Below, in pieces: positions 1 to 49,914 of a DNA stretch of 64,000 nucleotides. The position numbers and the translations under genes are program-made. A model generated the notes under the pieces. It saw only the letters and a program-made list of their open reading frames with translations, was not told where the DNA came from and searched no databases. The DNA comes from Undaria pinnatifida (taxonomy: Eukaryota > Sar > Phaeophyceae > Laminariales > Alariaceae): positions 15,579,625 to 15,643,624 of the forward strand of contig JABAKD010000016.1 of NCBI GenBank assembly GCA_012845835.1. Reading direction: 5' to 3'. Position 1 is the stretch's first letter. Each line of letters starts with the position of its first letter.

Positions 1-3000
1 GCGACCACCCTGTCAAAGTCTTGGTCGTGGAGGCGGCGGAGACGTCGTGGATCTACTGCTTTTGCTGTTTTATTTGGCTGGCTCGGCCAGAGACAAAACA
101 AACAGCCTCTACAGGAAATCAAACTTGACAACGGCAGAACATTGCGGCGTCTCGCAAGGTCTTGGTTTCGTCGAGACTGAAACTACGGCAGTAGTACTTT
201 GTCTTTGTTGGCGGTCCAATGAGAGCTGTATCACAGCTTCCTCACCTGCTGGCATCCGCGCAATGTTCCTCGAACTATTTCGGCCAGTGACTCGAAGAGA
301 TCGCAGTGCGCGTCTCGAAGTGTCTCCAGCACGCAGCTGTGACATACAAGGAGGTTGGGGAGCGGGGGGTGGGGTACTCATTTCATGCATAGCCGTAGAC
401 CCTAGCATTCCTACAAGGCCGAGACGGAGAACGTCGGGTTTTTAGCGACCAGGTAGATATCGCGTGCACCAAGCGCGAAGCGCCGTGAGGTGTTCGGCGA
501 GTCGCATGAAGGGTGAGCTGTATCCTACTAAGAACCACTTGTGAGGGGAACTACCGCACCTTGTGCGTACGTTCTTGCGTATCGGATGATAGCTTCGATG
601 GAATGTATTTTTTTCCGGTGTGGCCACATCCAGAGACAGCAGTGGCGATACTATGCAACCGCCTCGTGGGTGCCTTACCATATGCACACTACGTGATACC
701 ACCCCCCTTTCGCGGATTTAAGATTATCCACTTCGCACAATATGATGTAACTCGGTCACCCTCTCGGCTACCTCGAAAGCATAAAAACGAGAATAAAAAA
801 AGACGGCACCCTGGTGGTCTTGCTCACGTAGTAGAAGTTGGAGGCGGGGGGAGGGGGGGACAGTATTTCGTTAGAAGAAACCTGTGGTTGTAGTACTCTT
901 TCATGGATCTTGATGAACGCTCAAGGAAGGCGCACCATAAACGCGAAAAAAAAACTAGCACAGAGAAACAAACAACAGCCAGCTGATGATAGTCGGAAAT
1001 ATAAGATCCGAAGAAAACTGAGGACAGCCATCACTTGTGCTCTGAGATTTTATACTGTAAACCTCAGCCGTCTTTACCTCTGCGCAATCAACATTCGGCC
1101 GACACGACGAAAAAACGCTCGTGCTTCCTGATAACACCCCACGTTTGTGCCCTCGGAATCGTGTAGTCCATGGGACTCGTGGCGCAATGCGACAGACCGC
1201 TTATTACGCACACGATACGGTGCTATTAGTGACAAACAATACAGTGTCCGCACTCTTTGTGGACGGTGTTGCGCCTCACCTGAGGGTAGGATCCGCTACA
1301 CCCGCGGCTGCAATCAGCTCCTTAAAGCAGACGCTGTAGAGGCCGTGCTTAGCCATGATTACCTCCACATCCTGTCGCAGCGAGCGCCGCCGAGAAAAAT
1401 GGGCATGGGAAAGAGGCTCTCAACAAAGCATAGACGGCGTGCACTCCCGATTTTGTTTCCCAACCGAAAAACGTTAGCAACTAAACATACCTGGTACCGT
1501 TTTAGAGTCTGGGTACTGCTTAGTGATTGAAGGCGTAGACAGTCGTGAATCTCGCTGGGTGATTCCGTCTGGGCGGCCCACGGATTACATCTCGTGTCGT
1601 GTTACGATTGTTTGCGTCGTGCCCCGAAAAAGCTCCCTGGCTGGGCACGCCGTCTTCCACTACGCCGTCCAGATGACCGTTTGCGTTTACCACAATGGCC
1701 GCGACGGACTAACTCTCGCGGTTCAGCGCTAAGTCGGCAAAGGAAAGCAGCGACAGCAGTGGTCCGCGTAATTCTAACGCGAAGGGAATGGCCGAGGTAT
1801 ACCGGGGGCGCACGAAGCAAAACACTGTACTGAGTATAGTACTGTGCACAACAAAACACAAAACTGAACGTTGTGCTCAACAAAACACTACATAGATGGC
1901 TGTGCTTAACAACGCACAACGCTCAATATTATATATGGCGGTTGCCTTGGCATCCGGAACGGACGTTTGCCCAGACGGAGTCGGTTGCTACAACAATGAC
2001 GTGAAACGCGTGGGGGAATGTCTATTATCGCCGCCCACGCCACATACAACGGCCGTGAGTCCTGCCACAGCAATCACAAGCGTGAGAAGCACACAGAAAG
2101 AGAGATTTACCCTACGACAAAAAGATTTCCCCTTCATTGCAGTTAGCCAACAACAAAATATGCTGCAACGAAATGTTTTTCTCCTGTTTTCGATTGCTCG
2201 CCTGCAAAGGACCCTCTCCCAGGCAATCCAATCTCTCTTTCAATGCCCTCATGATAACTCTGACGTGTGCGCCCAGCGACGCCTCTGCGTCTCTCTCGGC
2301 GTGATGCAAAGGGCGGCGTCGTTTCATGGCCGTGATGCGCCCGAAGAGGGAGGCGACGGCTTCCATATCGTCCTGTCGTTCACCGGCGTATTCATAGTAA
2401 GCTAGTAACGCGTGTCGAGAAGGACCAAACTAGAATCTGGCCGCATATAACATATTTCCGAGATCGAGAAATAATATACTCAGTTTACTCTTGCAAAGAG
2501 ACTGCCCACCAACACAACACAAAGACTATGCATCTCAACGTCCATAGTTCAATACATAGTAGCAACGCTTTTGTCCAGTGATCAGGTTCACACACCGCTG
2601 TCATTTCGTAGTACTGGTTTGGCTCTACGCGCGGAGATACGCCGCCTGAGGAAACAGTACATACCGCTACCTACTTGACAATTCACGTTCAAGCTGCGAT
2701 GAGGAGAGAAGCAAGCGCCAAACGCTGACTATGTTTTTCGTCTGATCTACTGGGGCCGCCCCGAGCATGATCACTGTAGTACCAGGTATGAGCGAAGGAC
2801 CACATCTACTCAGCACATTGCTACAGCTTGTCCATGTGTCCCCCGGATGGCATTTTCAGAGAGTCCAACCAAGACGACAAGGATCCCAAAACCATCTCAC
2901 TTGGTTAACCATGAGCTGCACACTGCTGTTGTGGTTTGGCTTTGCAGAATGCCCCCATTCTCCCATCGTACCACCCGACGACTCACTGAAGCCAATGCGG

Positions 3001-4031
3001 GGGATGGGTGCACGCCACCCTGGCTTTGTCGGGCGAGCAGGAGGCTGCCACGGTTTTGGGCAGCTAACGTTAGTTCCGCGGTCATCTAGATTTCGGGCCG
3101 ACATAGCCTGCCATGCGGCGTAGCGTGGGAAAGTGAAATGTGTGTCGTCAATATTATGTTTGCTGTAGAAAATGGTTGATCAAGTCTACTATTAATATTA
3201 ATACATGGTACCTGGTGCACGATTTCTCCCTGCTGCACATCTACGATAATATGCGTGCTGCCAAAAAGCGTTCGGGTCCGACGGCATCGTTGAATTTTGT
3301 TGGGTTTGGCTGTGTAGACCTATGGCCGATGGATATCGATCAGGTGGCGTGGAGAGCTTAGACTGTGCCATACCACAAATACTTTTAACGGTTTTCTGAT
3401 GGGCTCATTCCGTCAAGTCGAAATGTTCGAAATGTATCACCTGTGAGTAGTTCGTCCGCACTCCAAAGCTGTGACGACTTTTGTCGCGGTACTGACAGCC
3501 ACGAGGAGGACGTGTAGCAGGCGTCCATATATGAATGTAGAGCACAGCCAGGTTAGATGCGGCGGTGCGAGTCGAACACGAGACGTGCGACCACCCCGAA
3601 TAGGAACAGCCTGCAGCGCCCGGTAAACAGCAACGAGATCTTGCCGAAGATGCTGCCAAATATATACGACGACGATTCCCTCGCTGCGGTGTAGCTTCTT
3701 CCGCAGGTGCTAGAATGTGATACTCGCGGTAGCGTGCCCCGACAGCAGACGTGGCTTTGGGACTATTTCACTGGACCAGGGGACCCGGCGTGCGGTGGCC
3801 CAGGCAGCAGATGCAGCAGGGCCCAGAGATCCCAGATGGAAAAAACACTGGATACGTGGTGCAACACAGGTTTAAACAATCCCGCTTTCATAACGTTTTT
3901 CGGTTCGGGTGGAAACCCTCATATCCCCGATGTTCCCAACTTCCTCCAAAAACTAACCCCCGACGCAACTCGGTACGCTGGGTACCCTTGGCGCTTTTTT
4001 GGGCTGACTTGGTAGATTAGGACTGAACACG
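1..4031. other. Upstream region without a recognised gene
   Basis: No exon of a known family was recognised here on either strand. The open frames are short, overlap one another in several frames and show no domain motif. The stretch holds one copy of dispersed family R1 (345-700, minus orientation) and two copies of the 9-mer TACCTGGTA/TACCAGGTA (1488 and 2780). The USP promoter and 5' UTR presumably lie in the last few hundred bases, but no TATA-like or initiator element could be assigned. A non-coding RNA or a fast-evolving gene could be hidden here. Confidence 0.5.
345..700 (-). repeat. Dispersed repeat R1, copy in minus orientation
   Basis: The reverse complement matches the copy at 47095-47470 along most of its length. 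Shared blocks include GGCCACACC, a core reading CGACTCGCCGAACACCTCACG, and a tail ending ATGCATG.AATGAGTACCCC before a C-rich run. Further copies or pieces lie near 14150, 16965, 25985, 42150 and 50985. No coding capacity was seen, so it is probably a non-autonomous element of unknown class. Confidence 0.7.
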
Positions 4032-42949
<38,918 letters not shown>

Positions 42950-43279
42950 GCACGCAAGCACAAAAGCGAAAAAGGGCAGGTAGAAGGTTGGGTGGGCAGG
43001 GCAGATAGGGTTGGCGTGAAAGGTTCAAACGTTTGGCAGCACCTTGGCGAAGAACAGTGGTCGAGTTTTTCGGGGGAGGATTTCGACTGGCGGAGAGATG
43101 TCTTCACGCGGGAGGACGGCGTGTTGGTGTTGGTGTTGATGGCGGTGGTGGTCGGCGATGCTGATGGTGTTTGTGTTGATGGTGGTGGTGGTGATGGTGG
43201 TAGCGGTGGCGGTGGTGGTAGTGGTGATGGTGTGGGTGATTGTGGCGAGTTTGGAAGGTTGGCATGAAGTGTGCCGATG

Positions 43280-43410
43280 CATCGGCTGGGGCGGCTGCAT
43301 GTTTCGGTTGGGAAGATGGTTGTTTCGGTTGAAGCAGTGGCTAATGTTTCGGTTGGGGCGGCTGATGTTGTTTGGGTTAGAGAAGTTGATGTTTCGGTTG
43401 GAGGTTCATC
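43280..43410 (+). repeat. Minisatellite of TTTCGGTTGG units
   Basis: Irregular units of 20-30 bp contain TGTTTCGGTTGGGGCGGCTG or variants, five to six times. Confidence 0.75.
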
Positions 43411-44609
43411 CGCCTAGTGCCCGTTCGTACCGCGTGTGTTTGCGTTCGCTTGTTTTGTGTGTAAGTGTGTTCACTCGTTCGTTCGGATCCGTTTTGGGCT
43501 GTTGACGGCAGTTTTTGTTTTGTTTTTGTTTTGGGGAGGGGCGGAGTGGAGCGGTCGAGTTGATGGCTTGCGGCTCTTTGCTGCGCTGCTTGAACCTGCT
43601 GGCCTTGTCCGGAGAGAGGTAATATCTGCTATGGTCAAAAGTCTTGGTTCTCGATCTCGATCACCCCGTTCGGCTCAGCCGTACCGCGACCTTTTTGTGG
43701 TGCTCATACTCTCGTTCTTCAGCTTGGCGTAAGGAGCGAGTGCGTTGCGTTGCCCTTTTTTTGAGGCGATTTCAGCTATTAGACTACTCTCGTAGGTTTG
43801 TGGTTGCAGCTGCTTTTCAGTGCTGTGGCTTTGTCGGGCGCCAGTTTTTTCCGGCCGCGGCTTTGTTGCGCTGCGGCCGCGCCCCCCCGCTTTGTTTGGC
43901 CGACTTGCTGCTGTGTCAGCGTTTCACGATTTTTGTGTTTTTTTGGCGTGTATAGCGACTGCTGCTGTTGCTGCTTTGCCTTGTGTGTTAGGTACGCGTA
44001 GTGGGGTCGCTGCCTTCCAGCGATTTTTCTCTTTGTCGTTGGCGCTTTCGTTTGGCTGGCATGTATCGAGCGTACTGTACAGCGAGCGGTTATATCTCCG
44101 TTGCGGTGCTTCGAATCTCGTTAAGACCGTCTTATTATATGCGTATATGCATGCTGTTCGGCACTTGCTCCCTGTACTCGTAGCACCGTGGATCGCGCAC
44201 GGGTGCGACTCAGTACTTGTTTCCTGTACTTGTAGCATCGCTTTGGGTCTCTCAAATGTGTGCTGGGATTTGATTTGGCACTGCACGGGTTCGATTTTGC
44301 CGCGTGGAGTCGTTAATTGCCTCGGGAGTTGTCTGTTGTTGGACTTTCGCAGTACCCTAGAAGACACGGAGATTTTTTGGCTGGCGTTGTATAGTGATCA
44401 AGTTTTTCCGGTTGTACCGGCAACTGGCTGAAGGTTGTACTGGCAACTGATTGCATAGGATGATAGTTTCCTTTAAATTTTTGGTTTACTTGGGGGAGAG
44501 GGGGAGGGAGGGGGAGGATGAAGAACCCGGGCAGAAGTGGAGATCGCTCTGGAATATCGTTAAGTGTTTCACGTTCATCATCACACACCATTGCGTGGCA
44601 CGCTTCTGG

Positions 44610-44690
44610 TGTTCGAACCTTCCTGGCGAACCCGGTCTGGCGACCCTTACTGGCGAACCCGGTCTGGCGACCCTTTCTGGCGAACCTTTC
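44610..44690 (+). repeat. Minisatellite of CTGGCGAACCCGGTCTGGCG
   Basis: About three units of 26-27 bp, CTGGCGAACCCGGTCTGGCG plus ACCCTT, the last one diverged. Confidence 0.8.
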
Positions 44691-46134
44691 TGACGAAGCT
44701 GTCCCAGCGGAGAATCTTGTAACGTAATGAAATGTATGCTACTGTACTCTGTCATACTTAAACTTGGCGATCCAAGAGAGTGGCACCAGGCCGCGTGGTC
44801 TTTGGCGCGGTAGAGTTAAGATTTGTTTTTGCCATGCGAAACACAAGGTTTTCGTGCCGCTTGTTTTGGGGGAGAAAGTTAAAACCCCATTTTTGTGGGC
44901 AATCGGGCAACATTCGACGGAAAAGCTTCACGCTTCGTATTTGGCCACCCCTCATGGACTGGCGGACCTTTCAGCTGTTGCAGATAGGTGTACTCGCAAT
45001 GTCTTGTCGTTAATGGTGGCGTCCGGATCAAATCACGCGGTTGGGGATGAACCTGTTAAATAGTGCGCACGAGAGAACTTGAGAGATCGGCAGGAGGATG
45101 CCCTGTATTGTCATCTTTTTTTATTGGGAGTACTGTATATGGAAGCTTTTCCATGGAAAAGGAGTTAGATGGAAGCTTCTATGGAAGTAGTCCCATCTAA
45201 ATTCACAAAAAAAGTAGTTCCATCTAGTTCCTCAGAGCCTGTGCGCAAGTCGATAAATTCTATTTTCAGAAACAAAAAAAACAGCAGCAGTAAGTAGTAG
45301 TACCAGGTAGTTCATTTAAGATATTATCCAATAACGCGAAGAAACGAAGAAACCACCCTCACCCCCTCTCTCGTTCGATGAACAGCAGCAGCTTTAGCCT
45401 TCTACTTCGAAGTATTGTGCGAAACACAACAGCCTCCCTAGTAATTCAATGATCCTGTCGACTCCAGCAGGGACAGTCGAAATAGTGCCTGACTTGAGAA
45501 AGCGACCTCTACCTCAGGCACGACAATGGGCTATGGTACCATACTATCGCGGTATGTAAACGTTCTTTGCGTTTAGTCTAATGCTTTAGGGACTCACGCT
45601 TACCAACCAACCAAAAAAACGAGCTATGATACTACCGCTAAACGTAGGCGTAAGCCGTAAACCGTAAACCTCTTTCGAACATTTGTTAACCCGCCTGGGA
45701 CCCAGGTTGCCGACCGAAAAAGCGACGAGCGCGATTTAATCAAAGCGCTCACGAAGAAGAGCGTGCAGTACAGCAGTAGTACGAGTATCGTCACGCTGCA
45801 CTCGTGTCTTCCACAGCTCGCTGCGGCATCGCAGTTCAGACACCTCTCCTACCCGGCCAAGTCCGCGGCCGATGCTGGCTGGCATCGTCATATGTTTTTC
45901 CGATGTTTTTCTTTGTCCCTCTGAATTCTTAAAGGAGCGGAACTGATCCGAGCGCCAACATGCAACTATACACCGTGTGTGGGTGGGGCGTATCCGGTAG
46001 GGTCCAGACTGAATCGCTCCTCGAATAGCAACCGAAATCGTCCCTTTCAAAAGGTTTGATACCAGCTGACCACGCCGTGCCTAGCGTGCCCTCTTGAGAG
46101 CCGCGCGCGAAACAGAACCCAAAGCCTCGCCGTT

Positions 46135-46235
46135 GCAACTGGAAACCCTTTTTTGATGACAAATTTACTTGAAGTGAGTACAGGGAGGGATTTGGGGGTT
46201 CTACAAGTAGAAAAGGGTTTATTAACTGCACCCAC
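46135..46235 (+). repeat. Dispersed repeat R5 fragment
   Basis: It shares GGAAACCCTTTTTTG, TTTACTTGAAGTGAGTACAG, GGGAGGGATTTGGGGG and AAAAGGGTTTA with the R5 copies at 23.7 and 38.9 kb. Confidence 0.6.
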
Positions 46236-47094
46236 TTATTTTTGGGACAGACGACTTGGAAATAGTGTTGGACACTTTTTTGCCGAAGTAAAAGGGTTAT
46301 AGCTCCAACCCTGACGGTACTTGTACAACCCCCTCGGGACTTGAGACGCAAAAAGTCGACGAAAACAACTGGCGATTGCAGCATCGGCCACATGAACCAA
46401 TCCGAGCTGGTGCTGGTGTAGGGCATGTATTCGAACTGCAACGCAGGACGCATTGAGGCAAGCGTGAGGCATGACGATACTCTGATTGCCTCGAGCGTTT
46501 CCTAGACGCTTGATGAGATCACACTGGCCGCATTTTGGTCAGTATGATGAACGGATCTCCCAAAAAGGTTACAGCAGGGGGTACCCCGATTTAAGAGCAC
46601 CCCGTGACAAGCCCAAACAAGCGCTCTTAACTACACAACGTAGTGCGAAACATGTTGCTTTTAGTAAAATAGGCGAGACATGCCGATTTGACTGCTCTTA
46701 AGTCCCGAATGCTCTTATTGTCTGGGGCGATCTTAACTCGGGGTACCCAATGTAAGACAACCTTGATAGCGCGGCTGACCGTACGTGCCCTGGATTGGAC
46801 GAAAACACGATAAGGACAGAAACCACTCTACGACAAAAAAAACACGGTCACCCCAGACTGCACGCCCTGCGTACCACCCCACCCCCCTCCTTAAAATATC
46901 TATATTATTGTTGGCCTCGGTTGGCACCCACGCTGTAAAACATCAAGTATATTGGGGTTGGCGTTGGTTGGCAACGACGCTGTAAAACATGCCAATCACT
47001 GCGTGAGCTAGACAACCAGGGTACCGTTTATATTATACTTTTTTGGCGGCCACCATGATGGTTATTGCGTAGATCATTTTGTGCGGGGTGGAGA

Positions 47095-47470
47095 ACCCTA
47101 ACTCCGCACAAGGGGAATGTTCGCATCACGTATTGTGAATATGGTGAGGCTCCCACGAGGCAGTTACATAGTAATACCCATTGCTGTCTCTGGAGTGGCC
47201 ACACCAGAAAACAAAGTGTAACTCATTGGTGCTGTCATCCATAAACAAGAAAGAAGGCATAAGGTGCCGAAGTCCGTCTTACGAACGGTTCTTGGAAGGA
47301 TGCAGTTCACCCTTCATGCGACTCGCCGAACACTTCACGGCGTTTCGCGCTTGGTGCAAACAATGTCTGCCTGGTTGGTGAAAGCCCAACGTGCTCCGTC
47401 CCGGCATAGCAAGGATGCGAGGTCTATGGTCGTACGACTACGGCCATGCACGAACTGAGTTCCCCCCCCC
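47095..47470 (+). repeat. Dispersed repeat R1, longest plus-strand copy
   Basis: It runs from about GGGGAATGTTCGCATCACGT to GGCCATGCACGAACTGAG before a C-run. It gives the reference order of R1: TGGAGTGGCCACACC, GGTGCCGAAGTCCGTCTTAC, CGACTCGCCGAACACTTCAC, TGGTGCAAACAATGTCTGCC, CGTGCTCCGTCCCGGCATAG. Confidence 0.75.
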
Positions 47471-47929
47471 CCCGCCCCCCCCCCCCCCCGCCGCCGCCTC
47501 TTCCGCAAAGCTCTGACAACAATAATGTTGTCGAGGGGATAAATCTTAAATGTCTCGAGTAAAAATAAATCCACGACCCTTCAAAAACGTTCTTGCCCCC
47601 CCCCCGCAACTAATAAAACCAAAGAACAAAATAGGTTCGCCCGCCATAACAACAGCAACAACAGCGGCACCAGTACGTAGTAGGAGGCGAGCGTAATTTG
47701 GGAGCGGGGGGGGGGGGAGTCAGGTTGCGACTATCCCTGGGTAGACAGCCGCGATCCGAAACGTACAACTCTGCCCCCAAAACTCGGATCTTCCGCGGAG
47801 CTCCGTTCATAAGCATATGCCGCCATACAAGGGCGTCTTCAAAAGCGCCATATATTCTACCGTTTGCAACAACACCAACCGGTCGTGAACGGCTTAGCCG
47901 GAAACGGAAGGAAAGCCCCGCGCACCCAC

Positions 47930-48130
47930 CCGCCAGGCGTAATTTTCTCGGAAATCACGTTACTACTCGGGCACCCGGCCGATAGAAGTTTCTCGGAAAT
48001 TCATTACACGCGCATTCGCCCGACATAAATTTCTCAGAAATATATTACGCCGTCACCCGCCCGACAGAAACTTCTCGGAAGCATATTACGCACGGACGCG
48101 CCCCATTGAATCTTCTCGGAAACTCGGAAA
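47930..48130 (+). repeat. 49-bp minisatellite (TTTCTCGGAAAT)
   Basis: Four to five units contain CCCGCCCGACAGAAACTTCT followed by CGGAA and CATATTACGC. Divergence between units is moderate. Confidence 0.82.
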
Positions 48131-48597
48131 CTAAATAGGCCGACACAAACCCGGGAGAGGAGAGCAGACCACGACCACAACAACAACCGGAAAAAAAACG
48201 TATCAAAAGGCCAAGTGGGGGCAGCGGACCCATTTCTTAGCCTGGAACTCCCTACCTTTACCCCAGCAAAGTGAAAACGCGCCAGCGACCGTCGATCGAA
48301 TGAACCCAGGCAAACATTCGAAACGTAGTCAAAGTCTGGGGAAAAAAACTAACTTGGCTGGCGCGAGCCGTGAAACAAAACAAAAAAAATGGGGGGGGGG
48401 ACGGAACGGATCGATCTATCGATCGATGTAATGACTGCAAATGTTACGTGTTGGTTGATTGGGGTTGTACGGGTTGGTTGTCGATACAAGTGATTGCCGT
48501 TGCTGCAATCAACAGCAGCACCACAAAACCGTTACTATCGTACGGTACGCAAGATAACACAAACCCCTCGGGACGATTCTACAAGACGAGTTTCCAG

Positions 48598-48840
48598 ACA
48601 GCGTGGAGAGCGTAAAAAGCCGAGCGACTCGTCTGCGGAAAAACAGCGACGACACTCTTCCAAGCCCATCATGTTCGCGTTGCATCAAACGCCGAGCGAC
48701 TCATCTACGGACAAACAGCGACGACATTCTTCCAAGGCCATCATTTTCGCGTTGTGTAAAACGCCGAGCGACTCGTCTACACAAAAAACAGCGACATTCT
48801 TCCAAGGCCATCATTTTCGCGTTGCGTGTGCTCCACATTT
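48598..48840 (+). repeat. 71-bp tandem repeat, three to four copies
   Basis: Units start GCCGAGCGACTCGTCT, continue ACAGCGACGACA.TCTTCC and end CATCATTTTCGCGTTG. Related sequence flanks the array: AGCGTGGAGAGCG before it and ACGTGGAGAGAGCGCAAACG after it. The units keep an open frame on the plus strand, but the length is not a multiple that preserves one frame throughout. Confidence 0.85.
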
Positions 48841-49914
48841 AGGAGAACTTGGCTCAGAAAATTAATCACAGAAATTCAAAGACAATGGTTCTCGACAACG
48901 TGGAGAGAGCGCAAACGCCTAGCAACGCGTCTACCAGGTATGATAACACAACGACTAGATGTTTCCTTTCACCATCCACTGATTCTGCGATAGCCCCCCC
49001 CCCAAAAAAAAAAAGATTTTCTTCAACACACGTTTCATGGCTGCTTGACACGAGGAAGGATGCTATGGGAAAAAACTCTTCATACGATTTTTTAGCTTGC
49101 AAAGGACCATCGAACGATGACGTCGGGGTGGCAAGGGGAACCGTATTTCAGGAGATACGGCCGGGAGTTGGTTTCAAAACCGGCGATTCTGTAAAAGAAA
49201 AGTTGGGGGGGCTACTGTAGCAAGACTCCATCACACCTGATGATTTGCGTTGCGCGGTCCGACAAAGCTAGAGGGTAGGGGCGGCACTATATGCTATTGG
49301 GGCCACTTTTTTCGGAGTGGCTCAGGGTCACTCACGCGAGTCTTCCCCCTCTTTCTTCGCGGTCTGAAAACATTCCATGCCGTTTAAATCTGCGATATGA
49401 ATCCGCTACGGAATGGTTAGCTACGCCGCGCCAAACGAATCGCCTAAGGTATTTTTGTTTACCGGTGAGGTACAGAGTCACTCGTGCGAATGTTCACGAG
49501 TCCGGTAGAAAAAAAAGGGCCTACTCCCTCCCTACCGCAGCGTTGGTCTCCTCTCCTTGTTTGGGAGAACATTGGATAAGAAAATTCATCACAAGAGGTT
49601 TGCCATTGTGGGTGTTATACGCACGGTACCATACTGCTGTCATCTCTGAAAAAAGTCGACACTATGCAGACGGGCCGACAGACGGCACCACCACCACTAC
49701 CACACCGAACTTCCTCCATCTAGCTCCGTAACATTTACTTGTTTTGGTGATTTCCCTGTCCCCCTCCCCTACCCTCTCTCGCTAAGCGACAAGCGAGTCT
49801 AAGCTTACTACACGCGAGCCCACCAACTAAACATATTTTCTTAACAGCAAGCACCCGGGCCCTCTCGAACCCCAACACCGAACAGATACATCCAACAGTG
49901 AGCGCCCGCTCCCC

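Larger units (their letters stand above)
42950..49914. other. Convergent intergenic region, no gene recognised
   Basis: The 3' ends of the USP gene (plus) and CTP synthase (minus) face each other across about 7 kb. Contents: GTTGATGGTGGTG-type simple repeats (43120-43250), small minisatellites (43280-43410, 44610-44690, 47930-48130, 48598-48840), an R5 piece (46135-46235), an R1 copy (47095-47470) and long C-runs (47461-47490). Open frames here are short and unrecognised. The USP and CTP synthase 3' UTRs must lie at the two edges, but no polyadenylation signal could be assigned. Confidence 0.6.

Noticed and set aside
44764-45063. 99-residue open frame in the intergenic region
   Set aside because: No domain, no splice partner, and length within chance for this composition.
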